64,000 nucleotides of DNA from Sarcomyxa edulis. Its lineage: Eukaryota; Basidiomycota; Agaricomycetes; Agaricales; Mycenaceae. Location: assembly GCA_009761415.1 (NCBI GenBank), contig QUOL01000018.1:558001-622000 (forward strand), read 5' to 3'. This document shows, piece by piece, positions 11,011 to 21,529 of the stretch. Below the pieces are notes generated by a model. The model was given only the letters and a program-made list of their open reading frames with translations, made no database searches and was not told the DNA's origin. Each line of letters begins with the position of its first letter. Positions within the stretch are counted from its first letter, which is position 1. The position numbers and the translations under genes were made by a program.

Positions 11011-13200
11011 CTAGTCGTGATACCGCTTTAGAAGTTGCTTCATTTGTGCTCGCTCATCGACCATCATCTTCTCGAATCTCGATCCCCCAACAAGGGCCGG
11101 CTCTTCTTCTTTATCGGTGTCCTTTATCTTGTCGGTGTCCTTTTTCAACATAGAATCACCGAATCCAATGATCGCGACCTCTGAACCAAGGGCGAGCAGA
11201 TGCTCTCTTCTCAAGGGGCCATGAAGCACACCAGCAGCGTGGATGTCGGAAAGGGCCTTCATAAACTTGTCTCTGGGTGCTGGACCACTGAAACATAAGT
11301 TAGACTTATATAGAGGACTGATTTTAGCACGAAACAAACGTACGATAGTCCCAGTTTATTACCAAATTTCTTCATGACAAGGATCGACCAGCGTCCGTGC
11401 TCGACTACTTGGCTCGGATCAATCTCGTAGAAGCCAATGATGTCTACTAGACCTTTAACTTTCTGATTTGTCAAAAAACGGTAAGTCTCTGCTTCTATGC
11501 GCAGATTAGCGATCAGACGACCACCATGCACGACTTTGACGATGACGGGCTCGTCGAGATAATGATCTCCAATGGAGAGCGTGGCAGGATATATGTGGGC
11601 ATCTATCTCTGCACCGGTGATGAGACGTATACTTGGACCTGTCATTGCCTGTCGCCTGTTGAGATTGCGTGTGTTCTGTTCCCCGCGAGTAAGAAGTAGC
11701 GGATTCCTACTACTGAAATGTAGGAACGGGGTATTGGTTTTACGCTGCGAGAATATTTCAGAATACAGCACAGCCGTTGTACTGTTATACGCAAGCTCGA
11801 GGATATGCTGTTATCTCAACATTAGTAACCACTGTATAGGTACACAAAGAGGTTAGAGAAGTCCACTCACCTCTTTGTCTTGCAAAGTAGGTCGTTGTGC
11901 TTCCCACGTAGTACGAGTCCAGGACCTTGGAAGTTCCTCTGCTTCATCGAGTAAGGCGGCACGGTCTATAGCATCGTTGACACCAGCGATGTAGATCCCG
12001 GTGTGGAGTTTACCATAATGAGGCTTTGCGATCGTAGGGGTATGGATGAGATCGGAGATATAGAGGGTGTTACTTTGCCGATGGCGAACACAAATGAACT
12101 CGTAATTACCAGAATTCAAGATGACAATAGTTGCGTCATGTTGGACGAGCTCGGCCCAGATCTTTGTACGGTGCATAAGTAATTAAGGCGATACAGAGAA
12201 ATAGATTCCGCACTTGTTGTATCATGTCCATCGCATGCTTTCTTTGCGAATCTGTACTAGTTCTAAGAGGTGGAGGAGCGGGCTCATCTTCCTCGTCGTC
12301 AATATTGACATCAGACTGTTTACGCTTCTTGTTCGTGTCCTTTCGGGTAGCCGGCTTCTTTTTCGCCTTGCCAGAAGAGCGAACCGATCCAGTCCACGGA
12401 CTTGATGCAGCGTCGAACCCCATGCGTGCTCCTGTGATAGTCTGACCATGCTTCGCAATGCAATTGGTACTGCAATTGTTGTTGACACAGCGTTGCCAGG
12501 GATAGGCACCAGATTCCTTTGCGAGCTCCACTACAGCTTCCATGAATTCTCGATCTCCGGCTTCCAAGCTTTTGAACTCGAACAAGACGGCGTCAAGCCC
12601 AGAGGAACCAAAGCATTTAACGACAGTTTTCAATTGCTCTAGTGTTCGAGGACTGATCCCCATCTCCGGTGTGATTTCGTCCAGAAGCACACGAAGAGCG
12701 CAATCGTGGTCAGCGCGAGTCTTGCTTACGATTGACGGTGTAACCACCAGAGCTGACTGAAGAGAATGTGGCTTGGAGCTCAGCGCAAGTGCCGATGCGA
12801 CTGGAGTGCAGAAAGGAGCAGTGGTCAACGTGTAGTAAATCTGCACGTCCTCTTCGTTCCTGACTCTGACTCTGACACTCTTCTCTGTTGTTGTACGCTC
12901 CTCCGTATCCTGGAACCGGCCACGGAGAAGCGGTAATTTCTTTGATTTGAGTATTCGGAGAGCTTTATCGGCAACCCGGCCGAAGTCTTCGACCAGCGAA
13001 GGCAGCAAAACCAAGTTTTTGAGTATGAGCGAGTTGTCTAGATGTTTATCGAAGAATTTCGGCGAGCGAGTATCAGAGGACACGATATGATTATATGGGA
13101 CAAGTGTCCTCGGATTCCAAAGAAAAAGACGGTCGATTTCATCGTAGATATTGTCGGGAGATGCGCCCATGGGGCTGGAATCAGGTCCAGTTGTGTCCAT
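11011..13200 (-). CDS. Kinase-like two-domain protein, catalytic residues lost (predicted pseudokinase)
   Basis: Four exons (13200-12214, 12161-11871, 11807-11344, 11287-11011) give 672 aa, with introns in the same three places as the paralogues at 15.1 and 17.8 kb. The N-terminal half matches theirs (SPKFFDKHLDNSLILKNLVL against VPLSFYDKHLSDNSKLKQVRL), with a short basic, acidic and Ser-rich linker near residue 280. The middle motif ISDLIHTPTIAKPHYGKLH is also shared. The C-terminal kinase fold keeps the beta-3 lysine (PVIVKVV, about K517) and a following glutamate. The catalytic loop reads HGPLRREH where the paralogues read HGDVRxxN, and the DFG-type aspartate is replaced (IIGFGDS). Catalysis is therefore unlikely; a scaffold or regulatory role is inferred. 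The protein is otherwise intact, with no stops or frameshifts. Confidence 0.78.
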
Positions 13201-15055
13201 TGCACGACGTAGACGCGCCGGGAGAGTGAATTATTTGAGGGAAGCCTTTCTTCCGAGGGTAGACAGTTTGGGATGATGATAGTTCCGCATCGCCAATTAC
13301 TGCAGTTTTATAGCTCAGGTCGCTGGCTGGCAACAAGTGTTGACAATGGCTGGTGTCGTTATTCCCAAAGTGACAAAACTACAATATGCAAGAGACTAGA
13401 TACCCTATTGTTTCGTCACCCATCAACGGGATCAGCTACGGATAACAGAGAGGTCGCAATTCAGGGTTATCGAAGGACAAGGCAAGGCCGTGCTCTTTTG
13501 TTTCGCAAAAGTGTCCCAAAGATGTGTCCTGAAGCAAAAATGAGGCCGGGGAGCTGCATGAACTTCACTGTCGTATAGCAAGGAGCCGCAGTGGAACACC
13601 AGTCTGATAGTCGACTGGACAGTGGTGGAGGTACATAGATCACAGATGTGGCAGGCAGTGGCAGGATGCCAGGATCGGCTTTGCCCTAGTCTGCTTTCTG
13701 ACGCGAGGGGCTTATCGACATGTCGATTTCAATCGGAGCCTGAACCTGCTAAATTCAATACGATCCTTCTGATGTCTCTAAAATCTTTTGACTATCGGAC
13801 TTTGAATCTTTGTAAACGATGTAAATTTTCCGTCGCTTTTGTGTACATTCTCCGTGGCCATGCATCCTACGAGCTCTCTTTGTCTGTAATCCACTCAATA
13901 TATCTCATCGTTGCCTGTCAGGACCTTCTATTCCGTCGAAAGAGGAACCCTCGCCGCCGACGAGCAAAGTTTTGTGACACTGCGAGGCCGACATGTATAC
14001 CTGGAAAGTGTACATCCCACCTCGGTATTGCGGATTCAAAGCACTCGTTACTGCCATAGTACTCCTACGGTCTACTAGAGCGGCACAGAGCTCCGAGATG
14101 GAATGAACTTGGTTGCGATTCAATCATATGCCGATGGAAGCTGACAGGCCCGAGTTTAGTGTGCTGTTATGGTGCGTCGTAATAGCTTTCTACCTGATTG
14201 TTTTCTGAATACCCATGATCATATCATGCAGTTTCCTTGCCTCAGCCTCCGAGTCCAAGAGAACCATCCGCTTTATTTATGCGCCCTCTCGCGCCCAAAG
14301 GGATCGGAATACTCTTCAAGTGCAGGTATGTATCACTCCAAATTGAAAGCTGGTGGCTCTCAGGGTCAATCGTGACCACTAATACCCTCAAGCTGTCCCC
14401 GGGCTCGATGTGATGCCCATATGCAATGTCATTGGCAAAGAGATTGCTCTGGCAGTGTATATATATTGTTGTAACCACACCTTCGTTCCTTCTTGTCATG
14501 CAACACCTTGTCATGTAGCACATAAATTAAATGCTCATGTTTGATTGCCTTCAAATGGTGTCTGTGTTCTCCAGAGGTTGGTAGGCACTTGAGGAAGTCA
14601 ATTTACTGCTCAAACATGAATTATTGACTGTTTTGTGTGATTCTGAGCACCTCTCGATACAAGAAAAGATGATATCTCCTCCAAAACGTAAAAGATATTC
14701 CCAATAGCTCCAAATATCAAGACGGACACGCGAATACCTGCCCGAAGACGCGCGTTGACGTCCGTGGACGCGTCGGAAAATACTCAACACATGACATCCC
14801 GGGCTGCCGAGCGGAGGTTGAAATTGACATATCAGTAAGCATGGCCAAGAAAAAGCAGACGTCAAACAAGGATATCCCGAGGCACGAGTGTTCAAGGAAT
14901 TGTTTACTCTGCCTTAGGGAGACTACTTTGCCCGGGCTGTCCCATTCGCACCGTCACCCCATGATTCGAGTTGAGAACAAGCCAATTTCCGAGAAACAAA
15001 AGACAAGACGTCGACAACTTTGGACTGACAACTGCACACGAGGTAGATACTCAAG
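13201..15055. other. Intergenic region between divergent kinase-like genes
   Basis: About 1.85 kb holding several overlapping open frames (for example near 13273-13578, 13622-14059 and 14242-14523) with no recognisable domain. The frame open upstream of the kinase from 14841 is interpreted as 5' UTR. The region should contain the promoters of both kinase-like genes. No other gene is supported. Confidence 0.45.
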
Positions 15056-15104
15056 GTACGCACTCAGTCTGTCCCTGGATTTGGCTCAAGACTCTTTTGT
15101 TCAG
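15056..15104 (+). other. Predicted 5' UTR intron ending directly before the start codon
   Basis: Donor after CTCAAG (GTACGC) and acceptor TTGTTCAG immediately before ATG. The paralogue 2.7 kb downstream has the same arrangement (17728-17791), with CTCAAG before the donor and the acceptor also touching ATG. The shared position supports a real intron in the leader. Confidence 0.6.
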
Positions 15105-17370
15105 ATGGAGCGCAGTGACATAGAGCGAGAACTCGATTCTCTTTTCGATTTCAATCCGCCATTACTGAAGTGGGCCGACCTCAGTGTATCCGAGGCAGAG
15201 GATACGACGGCAGTGCTGCCGTTGTCATTCTATGATAAACACATCGGCAAGGACTTCCAGTTGAAACAAGTCAAACTCATGCCGTCTCTTTTGGACGACA
15301 TAGCGGGCTGTGTCGACAAGGCACTCAGGTCTATCGAAGAAAGAAGGGTAGACCTTCCCCCTGTGCGCGGTGGACTATTCGTTTCAGAGTCAAATCGCAA
15401 ATATCAGTTGAGCAACATTCCTATGCATAACACTGCATCTATTGCCGAGGCCTATCGCACCGTAGCAGATTGCTGTAAACCAGTGGCCTCCGCGCTTCTT
15501 CTACACCCCAATGCCCGAAAGTGGATGACCACTTTAGCATGGGATAGAACTCACGCACTTTCACCTGGTGGCCAATCGTACGTTCTCGAAGATGGGACAC
15601 TTCGACTGTCGTTCATTTTTGAACCGGACGAGCAAGTCCCCGATGATTGGAAGGAGATTCTTGACGAAGAGACGATCAGTACACTGAAGGCAACTATGGC
15701 CAAATTTCCAGACCTGGCTACATGGCAGATCATTCCGATGACGGTGGAAGCCGAAAGGCTATTAGAAAACATGACGGAGCTTTCGAAAGCTGGTTGTTTC
15801 GAGTACGAGACCTCCACATTTATTGCAAACACCAAACGCGATCTACCTCTTCGCCCCAAAAGTATGGACGCGACCGAAACTCCGTGGGTAATCCCTCCGA
15901 AATCCAGTTCAACAATAGCAGTATCGGATAACGTTGGTTTCTCAGATGGCCCTTGGCGTAATACACGCTCTCGGACTCTTATCTCCTCAAAGAAGAGAAA
16001 CAAGTCTCGAGACATGGGCTCAAAAGAGACTGCAAAATCGGATTGGAACCCATCCTCAGTTCGGCTCTCAAAGCACCGAATCAAGGATCTGCCTCTCGAA
16101 TCCGTTACCTTACAGCGTCTCGTCCAGCATGTGAGCAATCCACTGTCATTCATATCAGAGTCAACGTCTTGATTGCTCTTGAGACAGGCCTGGGGAGAAT
16201 CCACGCGTATGGACACGACAATTATCGTCTTCCATTCCGGAAATTTAGAACGAATCGGTATTCGACATCGTGAAACCCAGACGCTGTACATCTCAGACCT
16301 GATCCACGTCAATACATGTAAAGACCCTGCTTATGGGAAATTGCATGTCGGTTTGTATATGGCAGCTCTAGCAGATGCCATGAACCGTCTTGGACTGGCA
16401 TCATCCGATAAACTGAAAAGCGTGCCCAGGACCCGGCTTAAAAAGAGACCTCTGGATGACAACGTTCCTCAAAGGAAAATCAAGCGTCGTAAAACGACCG
16501 GCAAGAAGGGTGCGACCACACAAGAGTACCAAAGCCAAGTACGTCTCGATGACCCAATAACTGACTACTCATAATCAATGACTTGACAGGATATCCTGGA
16601 AGCTGCCAAGCGCTGCAAACTCGCACTTGTTTATCTAGATTACGGAGTTTATAATTCATCGACACCCGCGTCATTGTTTCGTCTCGAACCCTCCTTATCA
16701 CCGTTGCGGAACTCGGATCCTCCCCTTCCTCCAAAGGCGAAACGTTCTTATTCTCCACATGAATATATAACCCTCATCGTGGGTCGAAATTTCGCACATG
16801 GCGCTACAGGTATAATTCACGATGCCAAACTCGAGCTGAAAACGAAAGCTGGTCAACTACTTGTTCACGATGTCGTCGTCAAGCTTGCATTTGATCCCCC
16901 TCAACGACAAAAACTTTGGTATGAATATTCCATCTATCATCGTTTAGCCAGCAATCGCAAGCGTGTCTCTGGTATTCTGACCGCCGTCGGTGTTTACGAG
17001 AGTAAGGAAGACGGTGTGTCTGCTCTTATAATGACTCGCGGAGGTACATGCCTTCATTTTCGTGAGGGTGGTGTGCAAGCTTTATCAGCCTCTCAAAAGT
17101 AAGTCCGCCAAACGTTTGAATCTAGCTCAGCATTGATGTGCTTCATGTAGAGCCGCTTTTCTCAAGTCCATGAAAGAGATGCATGAAGCAGGTGTACGTC
17201 ATGGGGATGTTCGACGAACAAATCTACTTGTCGATGACGAAGGTAGGATTGCTATCATCGACTTCGACAGGGCAAAGATCGATCCTCCAGCTGACAAAAA
17301 GGCGGAAGAATACAAGAAGCTCAGTGATATGCTGGATGGTAACCGGAGGGAAAGCCCTTGTTCCCCTTAG
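15105..17370 (+). CDS. Two-domain protein kinase, basidiomycete type (copy 1)
   Basis: Exons 15105-16130, 16188-16538, 16590-17098 and 17151-17370 give 701 aa. The N-terminal 340 residues are a family-specific domain (FDFNPPLLKWADL, VPLSFYDKH-type segment, LMPSLLDDIAGCVDKALRSI). A second conserved block follows (GIRHRETQTLYISDLIH) and then a basic linker (KKRPLDDNVPQRKIKRRK), a possible nuclear signal. The C-terminal kinase fold has a glycine-rich segment (GRNFAHGATG), beta-3 lysine about K557 in VVVKLAFD, a glutamate in WYEYSIYHRL, catalytic loop HGDVRRTN (D about 648, N about 653) and DFD in place of DFG (D about 666). All residues needed for catalysis are present. It is very similar to the copy at 17.8 kb with identical intron positions, so a recent tandem duplicate. 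Substrate unknown. Confidence 0.85.
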
Positions 17371-17487
17371 TCTTCAATGTACATTATCAACCTCAAACTA
17401 CGATCTGTGAGGGTATCATACAACGCGTCCTGCTAAACCTAATTCTAAAAATTACTGAACACACTCACGGACTCACAGGTCCGACTT

Positions 17488-17536
17488 TCAGAGTCTGAAA
17501 GCCCCAAAGAAGCCTCCTTTCTTGCGTCTCCGTCTC
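17488..17536 (-). pseudogene. Remnant of a coiled-coil GTPase C-terminus
   Basis: Read on the minus strand this ends RRRKKGGFFGAFRL followed by a stop, matching the last residues of the intact GTPase at 20156-21504 (RRRKKGGFLGIRF). Flanking DNA also matches (CTCCTTTCTTGCGTCTCCGT here and at about 20175). It sits downstream of kinase copy 1 in the same position and orientation as the intact GTPase behind kinase copy 2. The rest of this gene copy is missing. Confidence 0.7.
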
Positions 17537-17727
17537 AGTGGCAGGGCCTGAGAGTGCGTGATGCGTGACGGATGATGCGGGCTACCGTACAAGGCGTCGG
17601 AAGAGTCTCGCGATCGGTTGTGGTTCAACTCTGTTCAACTTTAGTACAAGACGAGTACCAGTGCTGTACAACTTGACCTTGCAGCCTCAAGGTCAAGTAC
17701 AAGTGGATTGGAATAATAGCACTCAAG
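17537..17727. other. Leader region of kinase copy 2
   Basis: Short spacer between the GTPase remnant and the 5' UTR intron of kinase copy 2. It contains repeated TCAAGGTCAAGTACAAG-like words near 17690 and the presumed promoter. No gene is seen. Confidence 0.4.
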
Positions 17728-17791
17728 GTACTTGTTCTGTTCTATGCAAGGTCGATATCCGGGTACCTTCACAATTGTGATTCTTTTCCAG
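17728..17791 (+). other. Predicted 5' UTR intron ending directly before the start codon
   Basis: Donor GTACTT follows CTCAAG, and acceptor TTTTCCAG touches the ATG at 17792. Same layout as at 15056-15104, supporting a conserved leader intron in the two paralogues. Confidence 0.6.
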
Positions 17792-20046
17792 ATGCAGCAT
17801 GAAACAGAACAGGAACTCAACTCTCTCTTCGATTTCAATCCTCCATTGTTGAGATGGGCCGATCTTGATACAGATATCACAACACCCGCAGTGCCGCTGT
17901 CATTCTACGATAAACATCTTAGCGACAATTCCAAATTGAAGCAAGTCAGACTTATGCCATCCCTCCTGGGCGACATAGCGAGTTGTGTTAACAAGGCACT
18001 CAGGTCTATCGCAGAACACAATACAGACCTTCCTTCCGTGCATGACGGACTCTTTGTTCCAAAATCGAATCGTAAAAGCGTGTTAATCAACCCGCCTATG
18101 CCTAACGCAGATCACATCGCCAAGGTCTACTCCGACATAGCAGAAAGTTGCGGCCCAGTCGCTTCCCTGCTTCTTCTGTACCCTAGTTCCCGAGAGTGGT
18201 TGCCCAGTCTAACATGGGAACGAACATACACACCTCCACCCGGCGGTCAATCGTACGTCATCGAGGATGGAACACTTCGACTACTACACTTTTTTGCGCC
18301 TGACGGTGAAATCCCCCATGCTTGGAAGGAGATTCTTGATGGAGAGATGATAGACACACTGAAGGAAACAATGTCAAATTCTCCGGACTTGGCTACATGG
18401 CAGATTGTCCCGATGAGCCAAGAGGCCAAAGGCCTCTTGGAGAAATTGTCGGAGCTCTCGAAAGCTGATTCTTTCGATTATGAGACATCCACAGTCATCT
18501 CAAACGCCAAACGCGATCTACCTGTCCGCCCTAGAAGTATGGACGCGACCGAAACCCCTTGGATAATCCCTTCGAACTCTAATCTAGCAACAGCTGTGTT
18601 CAATGATGTCAATCTACCAGATGGCCCTTGGTGTAATACCCGCTCGCGGACTGTTGTACCATCTAATAAGACGAGAAACAAGTCTCGACATACGGTGCCA
18701 AGAACGGAGACTACAAATTTGAATTCGAACTCTGTCTCGGTTCGGTCATTGAAGCAGCGAGCTAAGGATCTGCCTCTCGAAGCCGTCACTCTGCAGCGTC
18801 TCGTCCAGCACGTGAGCCGATTCAGTGTCATTCCTGTCTTGGTCGGCATCCTGATACTCTTTTCATAGGCCTGGGGAGAATCAACACGTATGGACACTAC
18901 ACTGATCGTCTTCCATTCCGGCAACTTGGAACGAATCGGTATACGACATCGTCAGTCTCAAACGCTTTACATTTCAGACTTGATTCACGTCGACACATGT
19001 AAAGACCCAGCATATGGGAAGTTACATGTTGGTTTGTATATGGCAGCACTGGCCGACGCTATGAATCGTGTTGCACTCATAACATCCGTTCAGCCCAAAA
19101 AGGTGCCTAGGACCCGATCTAAGAAGAGACCTTCGGATAACAAATCTCCTGAAGAAAACGTCAAGCGTCGTAGACTGACCGGAAACAAGGGTGCGACAAC
19201 TCAAGAGTACCAAAGCCAAGTACGCGTCGATATATTCTTTTATTGTCTTTGACTGATTTCTTCAACAGAATGTTTTGGGAGCTGCAAAACGCTGCAAACT
19301 CGCCCTTGTGTATCTAGATTACGGTATCTACGGATCATCTAATCCAGCTTCACTGTTTCGTCTCGAACCCTCTGTCCCACCTATGCGGAATTTGGATCCT
19401 CCTCTCCTTCCAAAGACGAAACGTTACTATGCTCGACATGAGTATATAAGCCTGGTCGTCGGTCGTAATTTTGGATGGGGGGCTACAGGTACAATCCATG
19501 ACGCCAAACTCGAGCTGCAAACGAAAGACGGTCAATTACTGGTCCACGACGTCGTTGTCAAGCTTGCCTTCGACCCCACTCAACGGCAAAGACTTTGGTA
19601 CGAATATTCAGTCTATCATCGTTTAGCCAGCAAGGGTGTCTCTGGTATTCTGACCGCCGTCGGCGTCTACGAGAGTAAGGAAGATGGTGTGTCTGCCCTT
19701 GTGATGACTCGCGGAGGTACCTGCCTTCAACTCCGTGACGGCGGCGTAAAAGCTCTATCAGTCTCTCAGAAGTAAGTTCTCGTAAATTCTGTATGGCATC
19801 TCGACATTGATATGTCCACTATGTAGAGCCTCGTTCCTGAAGACTATGGAAGAGATGCACGAGGCGGGTGTACGCCATGGGGATGTCCGACTGATGAACC
19901 TGCTTGTCAACGACGCAGGTGAGACTGCTATCATCGACTTTGACAGGGCGAAGATCGATCCTCCGGCTGACAAGAAAGAGGCAGAATATGAGAAACTCAG
20001 TGATATGTTGGATGGTAATCGATGGGAAAGCTCTTGCTCTCCATAG
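17792..20046 (+). CDS. Two-domain protein kinase, basidiomycete type (copy 2)
   Basis: Exons 17792-18811, 18869-19219, 19269-19771 and 19827-20046 give 697 aa. The domain order equals copy 1: N-terminal family domain (FDFNPPLLRWADL; LMPSLLGDIASCVNKALRSI), conserved GIRHRQSQTLYISDLIH block, basic linker, then the kinase fold. Key residues: beta-3 lysine about K555 (VVVKLAFD), glutamate in WYEYSVYHRL, loop HGDVRLMN (D about 644), DFD (D about 662). The glycine-rich part reads GRNFGWGATGTIHDAK. The gene ends about 110 bp from the stop of the convergent GTPase gene, so transcripts may overlap at the 3' ends. An active kinase is predicted; its target and pathway are unknown. Confidence 0.86.
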
Positions 20047-20155
20047 TTCGAAGAAATCAGTTTACTACGGTACCATTCATAGTGTCATACAATATGTTCG
20101 TTGAAACAGATTCGGAAAACTACTGAAGACGCTCACAGACTCGCAGCTCTGACTT

Positions 20156-21504
20156 TCAGAATCTGATCCCAAGGAAACCTCCTTTCTTGCGTCTCCGTCT
20201 TCGTTCCTGCGCAAGTCTCCGATTCATATCTTCAACCTCTCTTTGTATTCTTGCGTTCTCGGCGGCAGCAGCATTCACTGCTCGTATACGTTGTTCTTCG
20301 AGTTCGTGAGCGTGTCGCTGATGCTCGGCAGCCGCCCTCTCAGCGTCCCTCCTCGCCGCGTCCGCCGCATCCCTCATCCTTTGTTCAAGCCTCCTTCTTT
20401 CCTCGTTGGCTTGGTCAGCCAGTCTTCGAGATTCGGCGTGAACTCGTGCCATCTCGGCCTGCAATCTCTTCGTCTCCTCTTCCTGTGCCTTTCGTGTTTG
20501 TTCATTCTTCAATCGAATGGCCTCCTCTGTATGTCTCTGCAATTTTCGCATCTCTTCCTCGTGCCGTTTGTTCTGCGCCACAAGCTCACGACTGAGTTCC
20601 TCGCCAGCAGCCGTCTCGGAGATGTCCATATGTTGATCGACAAGTTCATGTTGGATACGTAGAGCCTCCGGAGAATTCTCGACGAGGTGGTGTAGTATCA
20701 CCTGTGCAGATTCCACAGTATTGTTGTGCCTAAGAAGTCGTGCACCCTTCTCCAGCACGGGTTTAAAGAATATATCTTCGTTAGCTAGTTCCGCTTCGCG
20801 GGCTTCTGCAATCTCCCGGGAGACTTCGCTCCACATGTTCGTCACGATAATGACATTCTTCAAGGTACTGTCACCGCAGAGCTGTCTGAACATCTTGAAA
20901 TTCCGTGTCGAGATTCCACCCATCTTGGAATCCGAGATGCGATGGAGATAGATGACTCCGGCAAGCTTTTTGCCGTTCTTGTACCTATATAGAAAGAGAA
21001 GGATGTATCACGTCAACCGTTCGTGTATGCGACGATATAGCATGGCCAATCTCACGCAGTGGATAGAAACTCAGCAATCATCTTGAGAACGTCGGCGTCG
21101 CTTTTGCTTGTGTCGTCAAACCCCGGAGTATCGATAAGAGTCACAGAGCGGCCATCCAACACAAATGGTGGCGCTGATTGAACCAAAGCCGTGCAAGACT
21201 GCAGTCCACGTCCAACGGGGAGATTTGAACCGCTCACAAGATTGATGAACTGAATACAGATGTTGGTCAGTGCTGGATGGTCATCGCTCCGTAATGATAT
21301 AGCTCGCCGATGTCTTTCCACTACCAGTAGCTCCTGAGATATATAGAGTATGAATTCGGATTCGAAGACAATCTAGACACAAAGAAACTGACCCATCACC
21401 CTGCACAACGAGACAAACACACGTCAATAAGGCATACATTGAGCTTAAGATGACTCAATAACGCACGCGATCGTTACCTCGGACGCGCTGGTCGACTTGA
21501 GCAT
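20156..21504 (-). CDS. Coiled-coil P-loop GTPase, copy A
   Basis: Five exons (21504-21467, 21400-21393, 21333-21308, 21249-21056, 20984-20156) give 364 aa. Guanine-nucleotide motifs: P-loop GATGSGKTS, then DTPGFDD (G3). TNMW stands where NKxD (G4) would be, so base recognition is atypical. After the G domain (CGDSTLKN region) comes a long heptad-rich coiled coil from about residue 205 to 350, then a basic end RRRRKKGGFLGIRF. The layout recalls AIG1/IAN and other TRAFAC GTPases that oligomerise, but I assign only the fold. Exon 2 is 8 nt. The intron at 21250-21307 has a GC donor. The N-terminus is very short (12 residues before the P-loop segment) compared with copies B and D. Convergent with kinase copy 2. 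Confidence 0.82.
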
Positions 21505-21529
21505 TCTGAGGTGGGTCTACACTGGCTTC

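Noticed and set aside
14841..15104. Open frame extending kinase copy 1 upstream to an earlier ATG
   Set aside because: The paralogue has no such extension, and both genes show a matching intron that ends at the internal ATG, so this stretch is read as leader plus intron.
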